A DNA stretch of 64,000 nt from Dendrolimus kikuchii (Eukaryota > Arthropoda > Insecta > Lepidoptera > Lasiocampidae): the NCBI GenBank assembly GCA_019925095.2, contig CM034411.1, positions 10,860,001-10,924,000 on the forward strand. The letters are read 5' to 3'. The position numbers and the translations under genes are program-made. The notes below the pieces were generated by a model that ran no database searches, had not been told where the DNA came from, and worked only from the letters and a program-made list of their open reading frames with translations. Positions 1-13,800 of this stretch are shown here, one piece after another; the first letter of the stretch is position 1; the number at the start of each line of letters is the position of its first letter.

Positions 1-359
1 ATTATTACAATTATATTAAATGCACTGGCTCTACTTGATGCAAAAGTCGAGACTGAAAAGGTCGAGCAGATTCTGGTATTACTAAAAGCTTGTAAAAAGA
101 ATACTAGGAACGACAATAAATCTATCAAGTGCGTGTCGGAGCTCGTTGTTATTAACCCTTAAAAAAAATGTAGGGTTAATATTTCGAAAAAATCACTTTG
201 AAAGTAATTCTTAAGGTCTACCATCTTGATTAGTCATTAACGCCGTGCGAGCACCAGGAATATTCCAGCGATATTTTAACGCTAACCTTGTCTATTATAT
301 ATCCCATTCTTTCTATCTAATCCTCCCATCTCATGTCTTTTATCCCATCCCTTCTTTCC

Positions 360-440
360 CTCCCTAAAGGCTGGCAACGCGTTGACTTCGCATCTGGTTC
401 TGCCATCATCTATAGGCACTGTAGATGGGCAGTCTACCTG
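360..440. repeat. retroposon-like fragment
   Basis: Short stretch with ggctggcaacgcgttgac and a purine/pyrimidine pattern like the common lepidopteran 'GCCGGCAACGCAC...' repeat. Family assignment is from memory of its appearance and is weak. Confidence 0.3.
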
Positions 441-479
441 TGCTAGCTTTCCAATAAAAAATACTTCCGCACCGGACTT

Positions 480-795
480 CCGTACAGACTGAAAAAGGCC
501 AATGAAGAGATGATGAACATAATCAAAGAAAGGCGTCCAATTATAAAAACCATAAAAGAAAGGAGATAAAGAATGTTTGGAAATTTACTACGACACGACA
601 CCCTTACCTGTAAGATAATAGAAGGCAAAGTGGAAGGTAGAAGAGGAAAGAGACCGAGGAGAGCGTTTATCGACGAAATAAAGAAAAGGTGTCGTGTCGT
701 ATGAGGAAGTGAAACAGCTGGCCGAGAATAGAGGATTGGAGGAGGGTCCACCGACAAGAGCTTAAGCTCTTAAATAATATGATGATGCACCGGAC
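480..795 (+). pseudogene. non-LTR retrotransposon C-terminal remnant
   Basis: In + frames, broken by stops and shifts, segments such as RRGKRPRRAFIDEIKKRC and EVKQLAENR match the post-RT tail of insect LINE ORF2 proteins, ending just before an ATGATG tail. A minus-strand reading of 104 codons over the same bases has no recognisable content. Clade not assigned. Confidence 0.55.
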
Positions 796-1590
796 TTAGA
801 GTCTCTAGAATGCTACAGATTTTATACGTGCTAGGCCTAAGATGCTTCTATCTATGGTGGCTACTCTGAATTCTTACTTTGAAATTAAAATGAAGAATCA
901 AGTATTCTAAACTAGAAGTTTGATTAAAAATTCAACACGAAAATGATGCCCAAGGTATGTTGAGTTCCGTTTCTGCCAGTCTACACAAAAATCAACAACT
1001 ACGTGTTCTCGACATAATAAACTGTATTTAGCATAAAAAACAAATTTACAAAGAAATCCAAAAACAATGGCCGAACGTCTCACCGCATCAGATATGAAAT
1101 ACGTATTAAATTATACTAAGGGTTCCCTCACATGCGGCGTTTAAACGCCAGTCATTAGCGGCAAAGTTTTCAAAGTTAAAACTTTAAATAGTAATTAAAT
1201 TTATATTGGATTTTTCTTAAATTCTTTTGAACTTTAATTTTTGAAGTGCCATCCTAATAAACAATACTGGTTTTCGATTTTTAATATATTCAACGGCACG
1301 ATATTCGAAATTGTTTTTACTGTTTCTCATGTTCCTGCTTCACCTGCGTTAGTATTAGTGTTAGTGGCTAAGACCAAATACGACTTAGTTATAGCGTTAA
1401 AAGCAGTGCGTTAACAATTACCTACATTAGTAACTGTCAACGTTTAACGTTATTAACAATGTTGCATCTTAAATAATACATTTGATCTTTGGCAACATCT
1501 GCGTGTCAGCAGGGACATCAGAATTTCAATTAAAGTTCCAGACTTCGCATGTGTTCATTAGAACTTTAGAATAAGTGTATATAAAAATGC
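791..1590. other. AT-rich noncoding stretch
   Basis: No supported gene, repeat copy or motif seen. Confidence 0.5.
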
Positions 1591-1640
1591 ATAGTGTCGC
1601 TAGTAGCGTTCTAATTATAGAACGCTATTATCGACAATAT
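1591..1640. repeat. 50-nt imperfect hairpin
   Basis: Arms 1591-1613 and 1618-1640 pair over 23 positions with three mismatches around the loop ATTA; the inner ten pairs (TAGCGTTCTA / TAGAACGCTA) are perfect. It could be a degenerate terminal-repeat element or an RNA hairpin. Confidence 0.6.
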
Positions 1641-2588
1641 CAACTTCTACATACATTTATTTTAAAGTGTTTATATCAGCCAAAGTTCTTTCGTATCGTT
1701 ACCATGACAACGAGGTACATATTTGTTAGTGAATTGCAATGGTAAGACCAAGAAACGCCACTGCAATTGCACCTTCGCTATATTCGTCTAACCTACAGAA
1801 ACAACGTCATTTATCGGGATAAAAGGTATCCTAGGTTCTGACTCAGGATATAAGCTAGTTATGTGTCGAGTCTGTTCAGTAGTTTTGTTACATTTTTAAA
1901 CGCATTGTACAAACTCGAACTCTCAGCAGATTTATCATATTATAGATTTAAATTTCATGTGCTCCAACCACGTAGCGATTATTCGTTCAGTTAACACACG
2001 CCCTTATATAATTTTTAGGAAATTTCGTAAGATATTGTGTCGGCTCATTCATCCGAAACAATGGGGCACCATAATGCACATTAATGGGCCGAACTCGTTC
2101 AATGGAACGATTGTGCTCAAGAAAGTCCTACGCAATGAGCCTTATGATTCGGAGAAATGGGTGTGTGACTTCCTTTACACTGTCAAATGTTAACATCTGA
2201 TAAAGTAAGACGCTCGTCTAGGTCTAATATCTTCGGTCGAACTCAAATATCTTTATATTTGTATAAAACACGGATGTACTAAGCACAGCATTTTTAACCC
2301 CATCAGGGTGCACGAATGTTCAAGTGGAGGCAAATGTAAAAACTCTTTTCCTTGTAGATATTAGAAAATATAAAATTACAAATATTTTTTTAACAACAAA
2401 ATTTTAGAGAAAATAATAATTTATTAAAGTCGAAACGTAAATAAATATAATATAAAATAATTGTGTTTCAAATATTAAAAAGAAGCAGTTAATATTTATG
2501 AGTCAAGCAATTCATAACATTATAGCTACGTACTCATGGGCCAAGCATAAAGACGTTTTGTATCTCCAACTCGGCAATACTACACCTT
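1641..2588. other. AT-rich noncoding stretch
   Basis: One 78-codon open stretch at 1957-2193 (+) has no recognisable domain, no neighbouring splice logic and no castor similarity. I see nothing else. Confidence 0.5.
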
Positions 2589-2650
2589 CGTGGTATTCAC
2601 CACGATGGGGTGGCATTAGAACCTAGTGACACCCCATCGTGGCGAATTCC
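2589..2650. repeat. overlapping hairpins around CCACGATGGGGTG
   Basis: A perfect 13-bp stem (2600-2612 with 2630-2642) extends outward with two or three mismatches to about 21 bp. A second, competing hairpin CGTGG/CCACG lies at 2589-2604 and shares the left arm, so two folds are mutually exclusive. Confidence 0.6.
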
Positions 2651-3721
2651 ACATACCCACACCACTCTTCCCCCGTTGTGGTAAGTCCTCAATCGGCTTA
2701 ACCCTCGCTAGAAAATAAGTCTCGTGTCTTATTAGACGTAGTCCGGAGTTTAATTCTCGTACAATCTAGGCAGTTTCCGTTAAGTGACTTTTCAATTTTA
2801 TTAAAGATAATTTTTGATTCGGAATTTTGGTTGCATCTCCAGTGTGGGTGTTACTGAGATCGGCCTTTGTTATACTGTTTAATAATTAAGTCAATGAACC
2901 ATTCTGCACAATATATTGAAAAAATAGAACTATTATGTGTGTACATCTAACAAAAAAAGTTTTTTGTTTATTTCCATAAAGTTCCAATACGCTGCAACAA
3001 CGTGTTATTTAATGCATTAAATTCTCCTAATGTCACTGCTTCATCTTAGATAATGCTATACTTATTGACCATTTCACGAAGATATAGTGATGGGTTTAAT
3101 ACGTAACTTGAAATGCGATATTGTTATTAATTGTAATTAACGTTAAATATTGACAGATGACGGATGTCTGTATATACACTGATGTAGCTAATCATTAACG
3201 GCGTTAGTTTTAACGCTATAACTAAGACGTATATGGCCACAATTTAATAATTATAGCATTATCTCAGATGAAAGTCGACCATTAAAGTTACACACACATT
3301 ACAAACATAAGTCATATGACACACAACCCAACAATAGAAAGTTATACGTTCGCAATCAATCGGCGAAACACAATCATATCTATTTAATCATAAATTAAAG
3401 ATAATAAACACGAATCAAGTATACTATCCTACACTTTGTAACACAATTTTGTTATATTTACACCATTATACAAGAGTCGTGACCCATTAGTTGTCTAACA
3501 ACCAAAACTTAGCGTTCTACAGTTCATTAATAATAAGTTGCAATGAAAAAAGTTCCTACAATCACGTTTGTACAAGCCATAACTTTTATAAATTTTGGTA
3601 AGAGTGGTTTTTAAAAAAAAATTGCAAGGTTCTGTATGATTTAAATTTCAAAAGTCAAGTTTATACCATTGCTATAAAAATAATTAATAGTATCTATAAA
3701 AAATCAATATAATTGAAATAT
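2651..3721. other. AT-rich noncoding stretch
   Basis: No gene or recognised repeat copy seen. Confidence 0.5.
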
Positions 3722-3915
3722 TCTATACTTTAAATTATAAAGAGGTAAAGTTTGTGACGTTGTAGGGGGTAATCTTAGGATCTACTAAACCGATTTTAAA
3801 AATTGTTTTACTGTTGGAAAGCTACGTTAACAAGGAGTATCATAGGCTATATAATATGACGCTATATACCACGGAAGCGGGACAAAACGCGGGTGAAACT
3901 GCGCCGGGCCGCTAG
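3722..3915 (+). mobile_element. short non-autonomous Helitron
   Basis: Starts TCTATACTTTAAATTATAAAG, the typical lepidopteran Helitron 5' end, and finishes in a GC-rich stretch followed by CTAG with T next (CTAG^T). It has no coding sequence. A related copy lies in reverse at 62835-63165. Confidence 0.75.
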
Positions 3916-3930
3916 TCCTTCATATCTTCA

Positions 3931-3966
3931 GAAACTTCTTCGCTGTCATTACAGCGAAGAAGTTTC
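3931..3966. repeat. perfect 16-bp hairpin
   Basis: GAAACTTCTTCGCTGT, loop CATT, then its exact reverse complement. It sits 15 nt beyond the Helitron 3' end at 3915. No mismatches, so it is young or constrained. Confidence 0.7.
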
Positions 3967-4418
3967 AATAACTCGGGTGTTTCCATTTGGACAAAAATGA
4001 GACAATCTAATAATGATATATTGAAGGTAGTATAGCATAATTTGGAAGAACCCATGTTCAAAAAATTGCTATTTGTAACACCTAAATCAGAATAAGAAAC
4101 TATTTAATTTCTCATTTTACTTTAATATATTACATATAAGTATATAACATCTTTCATGAATTATGAATTATTAATTCTACTATCTAAAATTAAAATAAAA
4201 AGTAATTATGATTATTAAAATAAATGCAAAAAACTAAATGAAAACTGCTATTTATTATTATTAATAACTAATTAAAGAATATTGTCTTTGTGTTTGGTGT
4301 TTCAAATACGCTGTGAATCGGCTTGACGGACATCAATGAAACTTTTTGAAGTTTAATTAAAAATTTTTTTTATGTCGTTCTATTTATTTAGATATCTTGC
4401 AAGGCTCAGAAGATATAA
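3967..4418. other. AT-rich noncoding stretch
   Basis: Nothing supported is seen here. Confidence 0.5.
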
Positions 4419-6775
<2,357 letters not shown>

Positions 6776-7570
6776 TTATAAATATTTGTAACTTTTACTT
6801 CCGTATAATGGGTATCATGATGTACATGTTGCGTCTAAGCCAGCTAAAGTACAAATTTCTCAAGCGATGGCAGCTAAGTTCCATTGTGAAAATACAGTAA
6901 ACTAAGTTAGAGGCACAGCTAGTGTATAATAAACTGGCACGAGAATGCACAGATATGTCTAATATAAATTATAATGCAAATAAATAATCATTGAGCGAAT
7001 ATTTTAATATTGATAAATTACAATTATTTAATAAACTTTCACGGAACCCTATTTTAAGAAAAAAATCACATATAGTTAAACTCCATTGTTGTATCTAATC
7101 TACATAAATGCTGGTATTAATACGTCTTTCAAAAGTGATTTTGTAAAAAAACATAAGAACAGACATTTCGTCATGACTGTACTTGAAGTTTAATCTGTCG
7201 AAAACGGTACAACAAAATAATGTTTTTCTATACTCGTTGCGTATGTATGTGTTCGTATTTAGAACGTGTACAGGCGGGGCGAAAAGTTGTTTTTGTTCTT
7301 TATTTGTAACTGTCAGTTTGGTAATGAGGTATTCCATTTGAACAATCGAAATTTGAAATCGAGTGAATTTATTTTGATATGTGATGTTTTTTTTTCTAAT
7401 AGTGGAGTAAGTTTCTATTCCATGTGTGTATGTGTTTATTAATATTATTATTCGCTTTATTTATAACTATAAGCTATTGATTAAAGAGAAAGTTGGAATA
7501 TATAATTTATAACTAAACTTTTCAGTAGCGTTCAGTGTTTCAATCTCGCTGAATATCACCGTTATTTTTT
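6776..7570. other. AT-rich noncoding stretch
   Basis: No supported gene. An 80-codon minus-strand open stretch (7095-7337) shows no domain. Confidence 0.5.
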
Positions 7571-7716
7571 ACATACATACATAACTTCACGCCAGTTCCC
7601 TTGCGGAGTAGGCACGAACAACAGAGCGCCATTTAGGCATATTCTTACACACCTCACTTGCTTCTTTGACATTCATAACTCTTGTCATGCACGCTCGTCT
7701 GTTCTGAAGGCTCCTG
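7571..7716 (-). mobile_element. RTE-type LINE 3' end (copy 1)
   Basis: Reverse strand encodes the last residues of the LINE protein (NRRACM...KEASEVCKN...VRAYP) and ends in a TATG-repeat tail, seen here as catacatacat. 5'-truncated. Confidence 0.8.
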
Positions 7717-8915
7717 TTGTTTTTTTAGTAAAAAGTATTTTATATGTAATAATATGTTCAGTATTTATTTTCTGAAATGAAAATTATTTGATGTAATAAA
7801 AGTATTAAAGGAAACAAACACATCTAAGACTATGTCACCCCGTTAAATGGGTATACTTTTTATATTTACATGTACATTGTTTTTAAAATACATAATATTT
7901 TGTCGTTGCCCCCCCCCCCCTCTCTTGCTCTCATTAGAGTCATAGTTTTACTGGAAGTAAACTTTTTTTTGGTAAAGGCCTTTTGTACATTACCATTACA
8001 AATTGATACTTTGCATTGACGCATACATATAACTTTAAAATTGTAACAAGTATTGAGATAAGAACATAAATTAATCTAAAACTAAGAATCAAGGTACACA
8101 ATCACGTATCTACAATCCAACAAATACAATTTCCACAAACAACAAAACGAGTTGTGGCAACATACGTTCCTATTTAAACGATACGATCTGAAGCAAAAAA
8201 GGTTTTACAAAAAACATTTTAGTATACGAATGTACTTCTAAAGCCAGCGATCACTCACAATGGGCTAGGAGTGACTTGGAGAAAACATTGATTAATTACC
8301 ATAATAATTTATTTGATACTCCAAAACTTGATATGGTTACACAACCGCGTTTAGGTTTGGCTGCGTTAAGAAAAAAACATAGATAAGTGAGAGTTGTGTA
8401 TTGTTAGAGACGATCCAGTACAAATTTTAATAGAGAAACCACTTGAACATTGACATTTTATGGCCTAATTTTTTATGAACTTCGTTTCTTAAAATCCAGC
8501 CTCAGCAAAGCTATGGGTTTTTATCTGGGAGTTTTTAGGAGAACAGTAGAAGCATGGAGGATAACTAGGTGTGACTATGGCCTAGTAAATAACCTAACAA
8601 TGAAAATCTCCTAAACTGTACATGACTGTATGGCGCTATATGTACCATTGTAGGTTTTTGTTATTATTTAAAACAAGTTTTAGTCCTGATGTATAAAATA
8701 GGTACAGATATAACGAACTGTATCTAAAAATTAAATTAAACTAGAAGAAGAAGAAACTAAGAACAGAATAGAAAAGATTTTAATTAAAGAATATCACAAC
8801 AAAAAGCTGTACATATGACCGCAAGTTTGGATACCTGATATGTCAAAAGTTATTTAATGCATTAGAAGCTCTTCAGAATGACGCTAAGTAATTATAATAA
8901 TAATTCCTAGACCAT
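7717..8915. other. noncoding stretch with a C12 tract
   Basis: Homopolymer C at about 7909-7920. No gene seen; a degenerate repeat around 8230-8700 is possible but I cannot name it. Confidence 0.4.
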
Positions 8916-9119
8916 GTGTGGTCACTACCTCAGTTTAGCTGTTGGACTACGACTGGCACCAATATTGTCTCGAGTCCAGCCTGCGAATGCTTTGAGAATT
9001 ATTGTGACATGAACCATGTTTTCTTGTCCTGTCCTATGTATGGTCACACTTCTGTTTACGACTCTTTAATTTCTCTTTCCGCTCCTCTTCATACATCTAT
9101 GCCTTTATTACCTACATAA
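8916..9119 (+). pseudogene. Jockey-like LINE C-terminal Cys/His remnant
   Basis: A 67-codon open stretch has CECFENYCDMNHVFLSCP, resembling the C-x-C...NH...CP motif at the end of Jockey-clade ORF2 proteins. The rest of the element is missing. Confidence 0.5.
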
Positions 9120-9970
9120 GGATTGTAAATTTGATGTATATAGTATATTAAATTCATTTATTGTAACTAATCAAATTAAACTTTAATTTTAGTAGTTTGT
9201 ACATATTTAGAAATTATTTTGACACTTTTTTACAAATTTTCGGTAAAGTTTCTATTTTTCACATTAAGTTTCCCTCGTTTTATAAAACTGAATTGATAAG
9301 CCATTTACACATGACTCTGGTTGAATGCACAAACCGTGCCAAGCCATTCTTGAACAAAGAAGAACAAGACTGGCACCAAATAACAAAATTCTTGAGGGCA
9401 AACTAAGAGCTATTCACTTAACAATTAACAAATTCCATAGGTACAAATATTCTATCCACTATTTAAAATTTTTCCAGATCTTCTTATACATCAAAAGGGA
9501 GTCTGTGTTTTTCTTCAGGTTACGTTCTATTTCTATTGCCATATTTCATTAAGATCGGTAACAATCAAATTTTCACATTTATTCGCAATGATTATGTTTA
9601 TTATTTTTACTACGAATTTCATCACGGAACCCTAAAAACTCCTAACCACAAACACAACGTAAACCCGAGCGATATTCGTTTCGAGACTTAATTTTCTATA
9701 CAATATGATGCATGGTATGAGTTCCAAACAAAAGAATAAGTTTACGGAAAGAACGGATGAATGTATCGTTAGTTATTATTGTTTCTTTATATTAGCATAT
9801 TGTTATTGTAAGGCTTTTTACAGATTAATGTAGTTTTTTCTTCCCATAATTATAATCTAGACTATCTGTGGTAGCCACATCATTCTCTTAAAGATTCCAA
9901 AGTCGAAATCAAGAAAAGTGGGAAGTTAATTTTATTTATTGGTCTAAATAAGAAATTGTTGTGATTCAAG
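9120..9970. other. AT-rich noncoding stretch
   Basis: Two short overlapping open stretches at 9197-9552 have no recognisable domain and no castor-like splice signals. Confidence 0.4.
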
Positions 9971-10265
9971 TTCAGCAGACAGACAGAAAGCCCACCTGAT
10001 GGAAGGCGGTTACCATCGCCTATAGACATTTGTAACACCAAACGTGCTACCAATGTGCTGCCGCAATCTAAAGGGATACTGGAACCTAGCCACTAATACC
10101 GAAACACAAAACAAGGTTGTTATGGCAGCATACTCTAGACCAGGGGGGGTAGCCATCCAGGCGGGCAAATACCCTACCTGGTTGTGAGGTGTTTTTGCTC
10201 TTAGGACAGGCCGCCCGGCCGCAGGAAATTGTATTCTTTCTCCGTTCCTGCACGGACAGACGGTA
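9971..10265 (-). mobile_element. polyA retroposon family A (copy 1)
   Basis: About 300-bp repeat; other copies show that its sense strand ends ...CTGCAATAAAAAAA. Marker blocks: cagcagacagacagaaagcc, gttaccatcgcctatag, ccgcccggccgcaggaaatt, ctccgttcctgcacgg. This copy lies about 420 nt before the first visible castor exon and has lost its polyA. Confidence 0.75.
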
Positions 10266-10687
10266 TTAAACGGGACATGGCACTTTCCAACCAACCAGTA
10301 TAGATTAAATACGCTGATATATCTGTTAGAAGTCTGAGGTAATTACGTTATAGCAGCAGCGATACTACTACTATTTCTAACAACGAGAATTTATAGTGCA
10401 GGTATCCCGCTAGTTAGTAATATACAATTTCCCTTATTTCAAAAGCTTTTAGTCGGTCCCATATAGCTGAGAATCTTACCCGATGAAAGCTATAGATTAT
10501 GATCGTCTTTACATCGCTCTCCTCAACGTTTCCACAGACTGAGGGACCTACTAAATCTTTTTTCGGACCCACAAAAAAATTATTATTGTGATGCCATCTA
10601 CATGGCAAAATCCTTCTCCACTGCTACTACTTAAGTCGCTGATAAGATTGAATGGTAATTAATTGTTTGATTGTTCTACTATTTCAG
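10266..10687. other. intron sequence upstream of the first visible castor exon
   Basis: AT-rich with a pyrimidine-rich end leading to the acceptor at 10686-10687. No coding exon recognised. Confidence 0.5.
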
Positions 10688-10899
10688 GATTGTTATCAGC
10701 GTTAAACCATCTGGACCAAGCTAGGAAGAACTCTTTACAGACCACTGTAGATTATTCAAGATATGTCAAAAGGTACAGCTCAACCCTGGAATGCGGTTCT
10801 TCATACTGCAAAGACCTGGGCTACCGGGAGCACTTCCACTGCATGGATTGTACGGCGAGGGTCTTCTGCAAGAAAGAGGAAATGATTCGACATTTTAAG
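10688..10899 (+). CDS. cas: castor exon a: finger unit 1 (first visible exon)
   Basis: Acceptor ttctactatttcag, donor gttggt. It enters in phase 1 (two bases of a split codon), so at least one coding exon lies upstream. Residues 1-70 begin [12 protein letters not shown], a castor-specific lead-in. Finger unit 1 has C35, C40, H48/H50, C51, C54 and H68; its last His (H72) is in the next exon, so an intron splits the finger. Any ATG read inside this exon from 10663 is intronic and not a start. Confidence 0.95.
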
Positions 10900-13800
10900 G
10901 TTGGTTATGTTTTCAACAGTATCACTGTATTATTTTAAAAACGAGCAAATTCTCTTGGATACCAAGTAGTGCAGAGTATAAGGGAAAAAAACACTACAAC
11001 TTAAGTCTTTTCGTCCTTAGCTCTACTTACCTGGTGATAATTGGCTACTGCATTTTGTAAATCTGGAACATGAGAGAATTAAACCTCTTTATTTTATAAT
11101 TACAACAATGAAGAAACATATAGATAAAAAGATAGATAGATTAAGATTAGAAATTAAAGGACATGCAGAAGGTTACCTACATCATCGATACTACTAGTCC
11201 CCTTAAACAATTCTTAGTCCAAGGTAGCCAATAACGAAGAATTAGTCGTAGTTAGTTGAATAGTTTTATTATTCAGGTTCTAATCCCTCATTTTCATATT
11301 TTTCAGTGGCACAAAAAACGAGACGAGTCACTTGCACACGGTTTTATGAGATACTCTCCATTAGACGACTGCTCAGAGAGGTTCAGCGATTGTCCTCATA
11401 ACCGCAGTCAGACTCACTACCACTGTATCCAGGACGGTTGTGATAAGGTAAGGATTTTTATGATAAATAAACTTTCCAAAGTGGAAACAGACTAGAAAAT
11501 GTTGAAATAAACTAGAAAGTAATGTATTTATTTATCAAATGTTCCTTAAGTTACAGGGCAAAGTTTCCTTCTAAACTTTAGTGATAGAAATTATGGGTCT
11601 CAAAACAAAACTCAAACATTCACGAAAACATCGTAAAGGATCTCTTGGGATTATTTAGATATAAGATTTAAACAAATAATAAAATGTTTCTTTTCCAGGT
11701 TTATATTTCAACATCAGATGTGCAAATGCACGCAAACTATCATAGAAAAGATTCAGCTATTCTACAAGAAGGATTCCAACGCTTCAGGGCAACAGAGAGC
11801 TGTGCTGCACCACACTGCATGTTTGCCGGCCAAAGAACCACTCATTTCCACTGCAGAAGAGCAGGATGCACATATACATTTAAGAATAAGGCTGATATGG
11901 GTAAGTATAGTAATGTGTCTAAAAGTTTTATAATATACTATTCTCATATATGACATTATTAAAAAAAATCTTAACGCATTGTTTTGTCTAAATCGGCCTT
12001 ACAATTAATTCTGGAGTTAATTTTGTTGTTCATATTTTCGATAAACTACCAAATCTTGTATCATAAGAAAGATAATTCTTAAAACTTATTTCTTTCTTAA
12101 ATATTTATGTCATTTTTTCTAGAAAAACATAAGACATATCACATCAAGGACGAGGCTCTCTCCAAAGACGGCTTCAAGAAATACATGAAAAACGAAGCCT
12201 GTCCCTATAGGGATTGTAGGTTCAGTAGAACCTGCAACCACATCCACTGCATCAGACCACACTGCAACTATGTGCTGCACTCTAGCAGTCAAATATTCAC
12301 TCATAAAAGAAAACATGAAAGGAAAGAACAGGAGATGAATTTTGGGTAAGTGATCATCTACATATAGTAGTTAAACCTCAGGAGCAGCAAATTTTACTAA
12401 TATCAAAAGTAAAAGAAAGGATAGCGTGCTGCTTGACAAATTCTCACCATTTAAAAACTATTTTAGGCATGGAATATCTTATTTAAAATATAAATATAAC
12501 CCACTCTGATTGATCATTTCTTTTATTTCAGGCTTCCAACATCAGTAATACAAAGTGCCTTGATGCAGCAAGGTGGAGATCTCAGTATGTACTCCCCAAG
12601 CAACCTGCACATCGACGATGACATGTCCAATCCTATGCTAGATTCGGACTATTCACATCCATTTGTAAGTATATTTTTATAACAATATAACCAGCGTCAT
12701 AAAAACAAAGTAATAATAGTAACGAACATTATGATATTAAACCAGTTAAAAAATTCAAATCAGTTATTACATAGGTAATTTACATTATCATTGATATTAG
12801 TTATAGATGTTCAAAATATTTTCTTTTGCAGAACTCGGCTTTAGTAGAAGAAGTATCAAGAAAATATATAGAAACATTTAATGGTGGTAAAGAAGCTGAA
12901 GATAAATGCAACAAATGCAGTGCCTTCAATAAGCACTATCATTGTTTGGCCGATGGCTGCAAAATGGCTCACAGGTAAATGTTTTTCTACATATAGTAAA
13001 CAATACTCTTGTATATGTTTATCTTCACTTTTGAACAAATAAATCAAATAAACCCGAAGCTTTATTCGTGCGGGTTGGCTTCCCCATTTTTAAAAGGGAA
13101 TTAGTAACAAAAAAAATAATTAGTAATGTAACTTCTATTTCAGCTGTCACACAACAATGGTAAAGCACGTAATGGAGCATGAACAGCAAAATCAAGTGAC
13201 TGAAGCTTATTTCGTGACTTATACCAGAAATAACCCGTGTTCAAATTCTGCATGCCAACACATTAGGGATATCACGCATTACCATTGTACCTGGGTAAGT
13301 GTTTTTTAAATAAAACTACGTTTGGTTTAAAACTGCAACATTATTCTTTTATAATGCACAGAAATAATTTATTTGATAGCTATTATTAGAACCGCTAATC
13401 ATATTTTTTTACTTTTCTTTAGGAAAATTGTGGAGTAGTAATACTTTCATCAGAGGATCATCCATTCAGGCGCTTGGAGCACCATCGTCAACACGCAATA
13501 TTGAGTCCAATGTCTCCAAACTTAGCAGCAAGATTTGCCACCAATTTTACTCCAAATTTTACCCCTCCGTTATCTGCACAATTACATCCCAATGTAGCTG
13601 CACAACTTGGTCAAGTACCAAACATGCCTAGTTTGCCACCAAACTTGGCACAGCTTGCTCAAATGGCACCAAGTCTATCTTCCCAGTTGACTCCAAATTT
13701 ACAAGCTCAATTGAATATGGGTCCAAATCCTAATATAATTCCACAACAAGTGAACCCCTCTAGTTCCTTAGATGAAATGTTTAGCAGAAAGAGAGGAAGG

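Noticed and set aside
1957..2193. 78-codon ORF as an upstream castor exon
   Set aside because: No zinc ligands, no acceptor/donor with the phase needed for 10688, no castor-like text.
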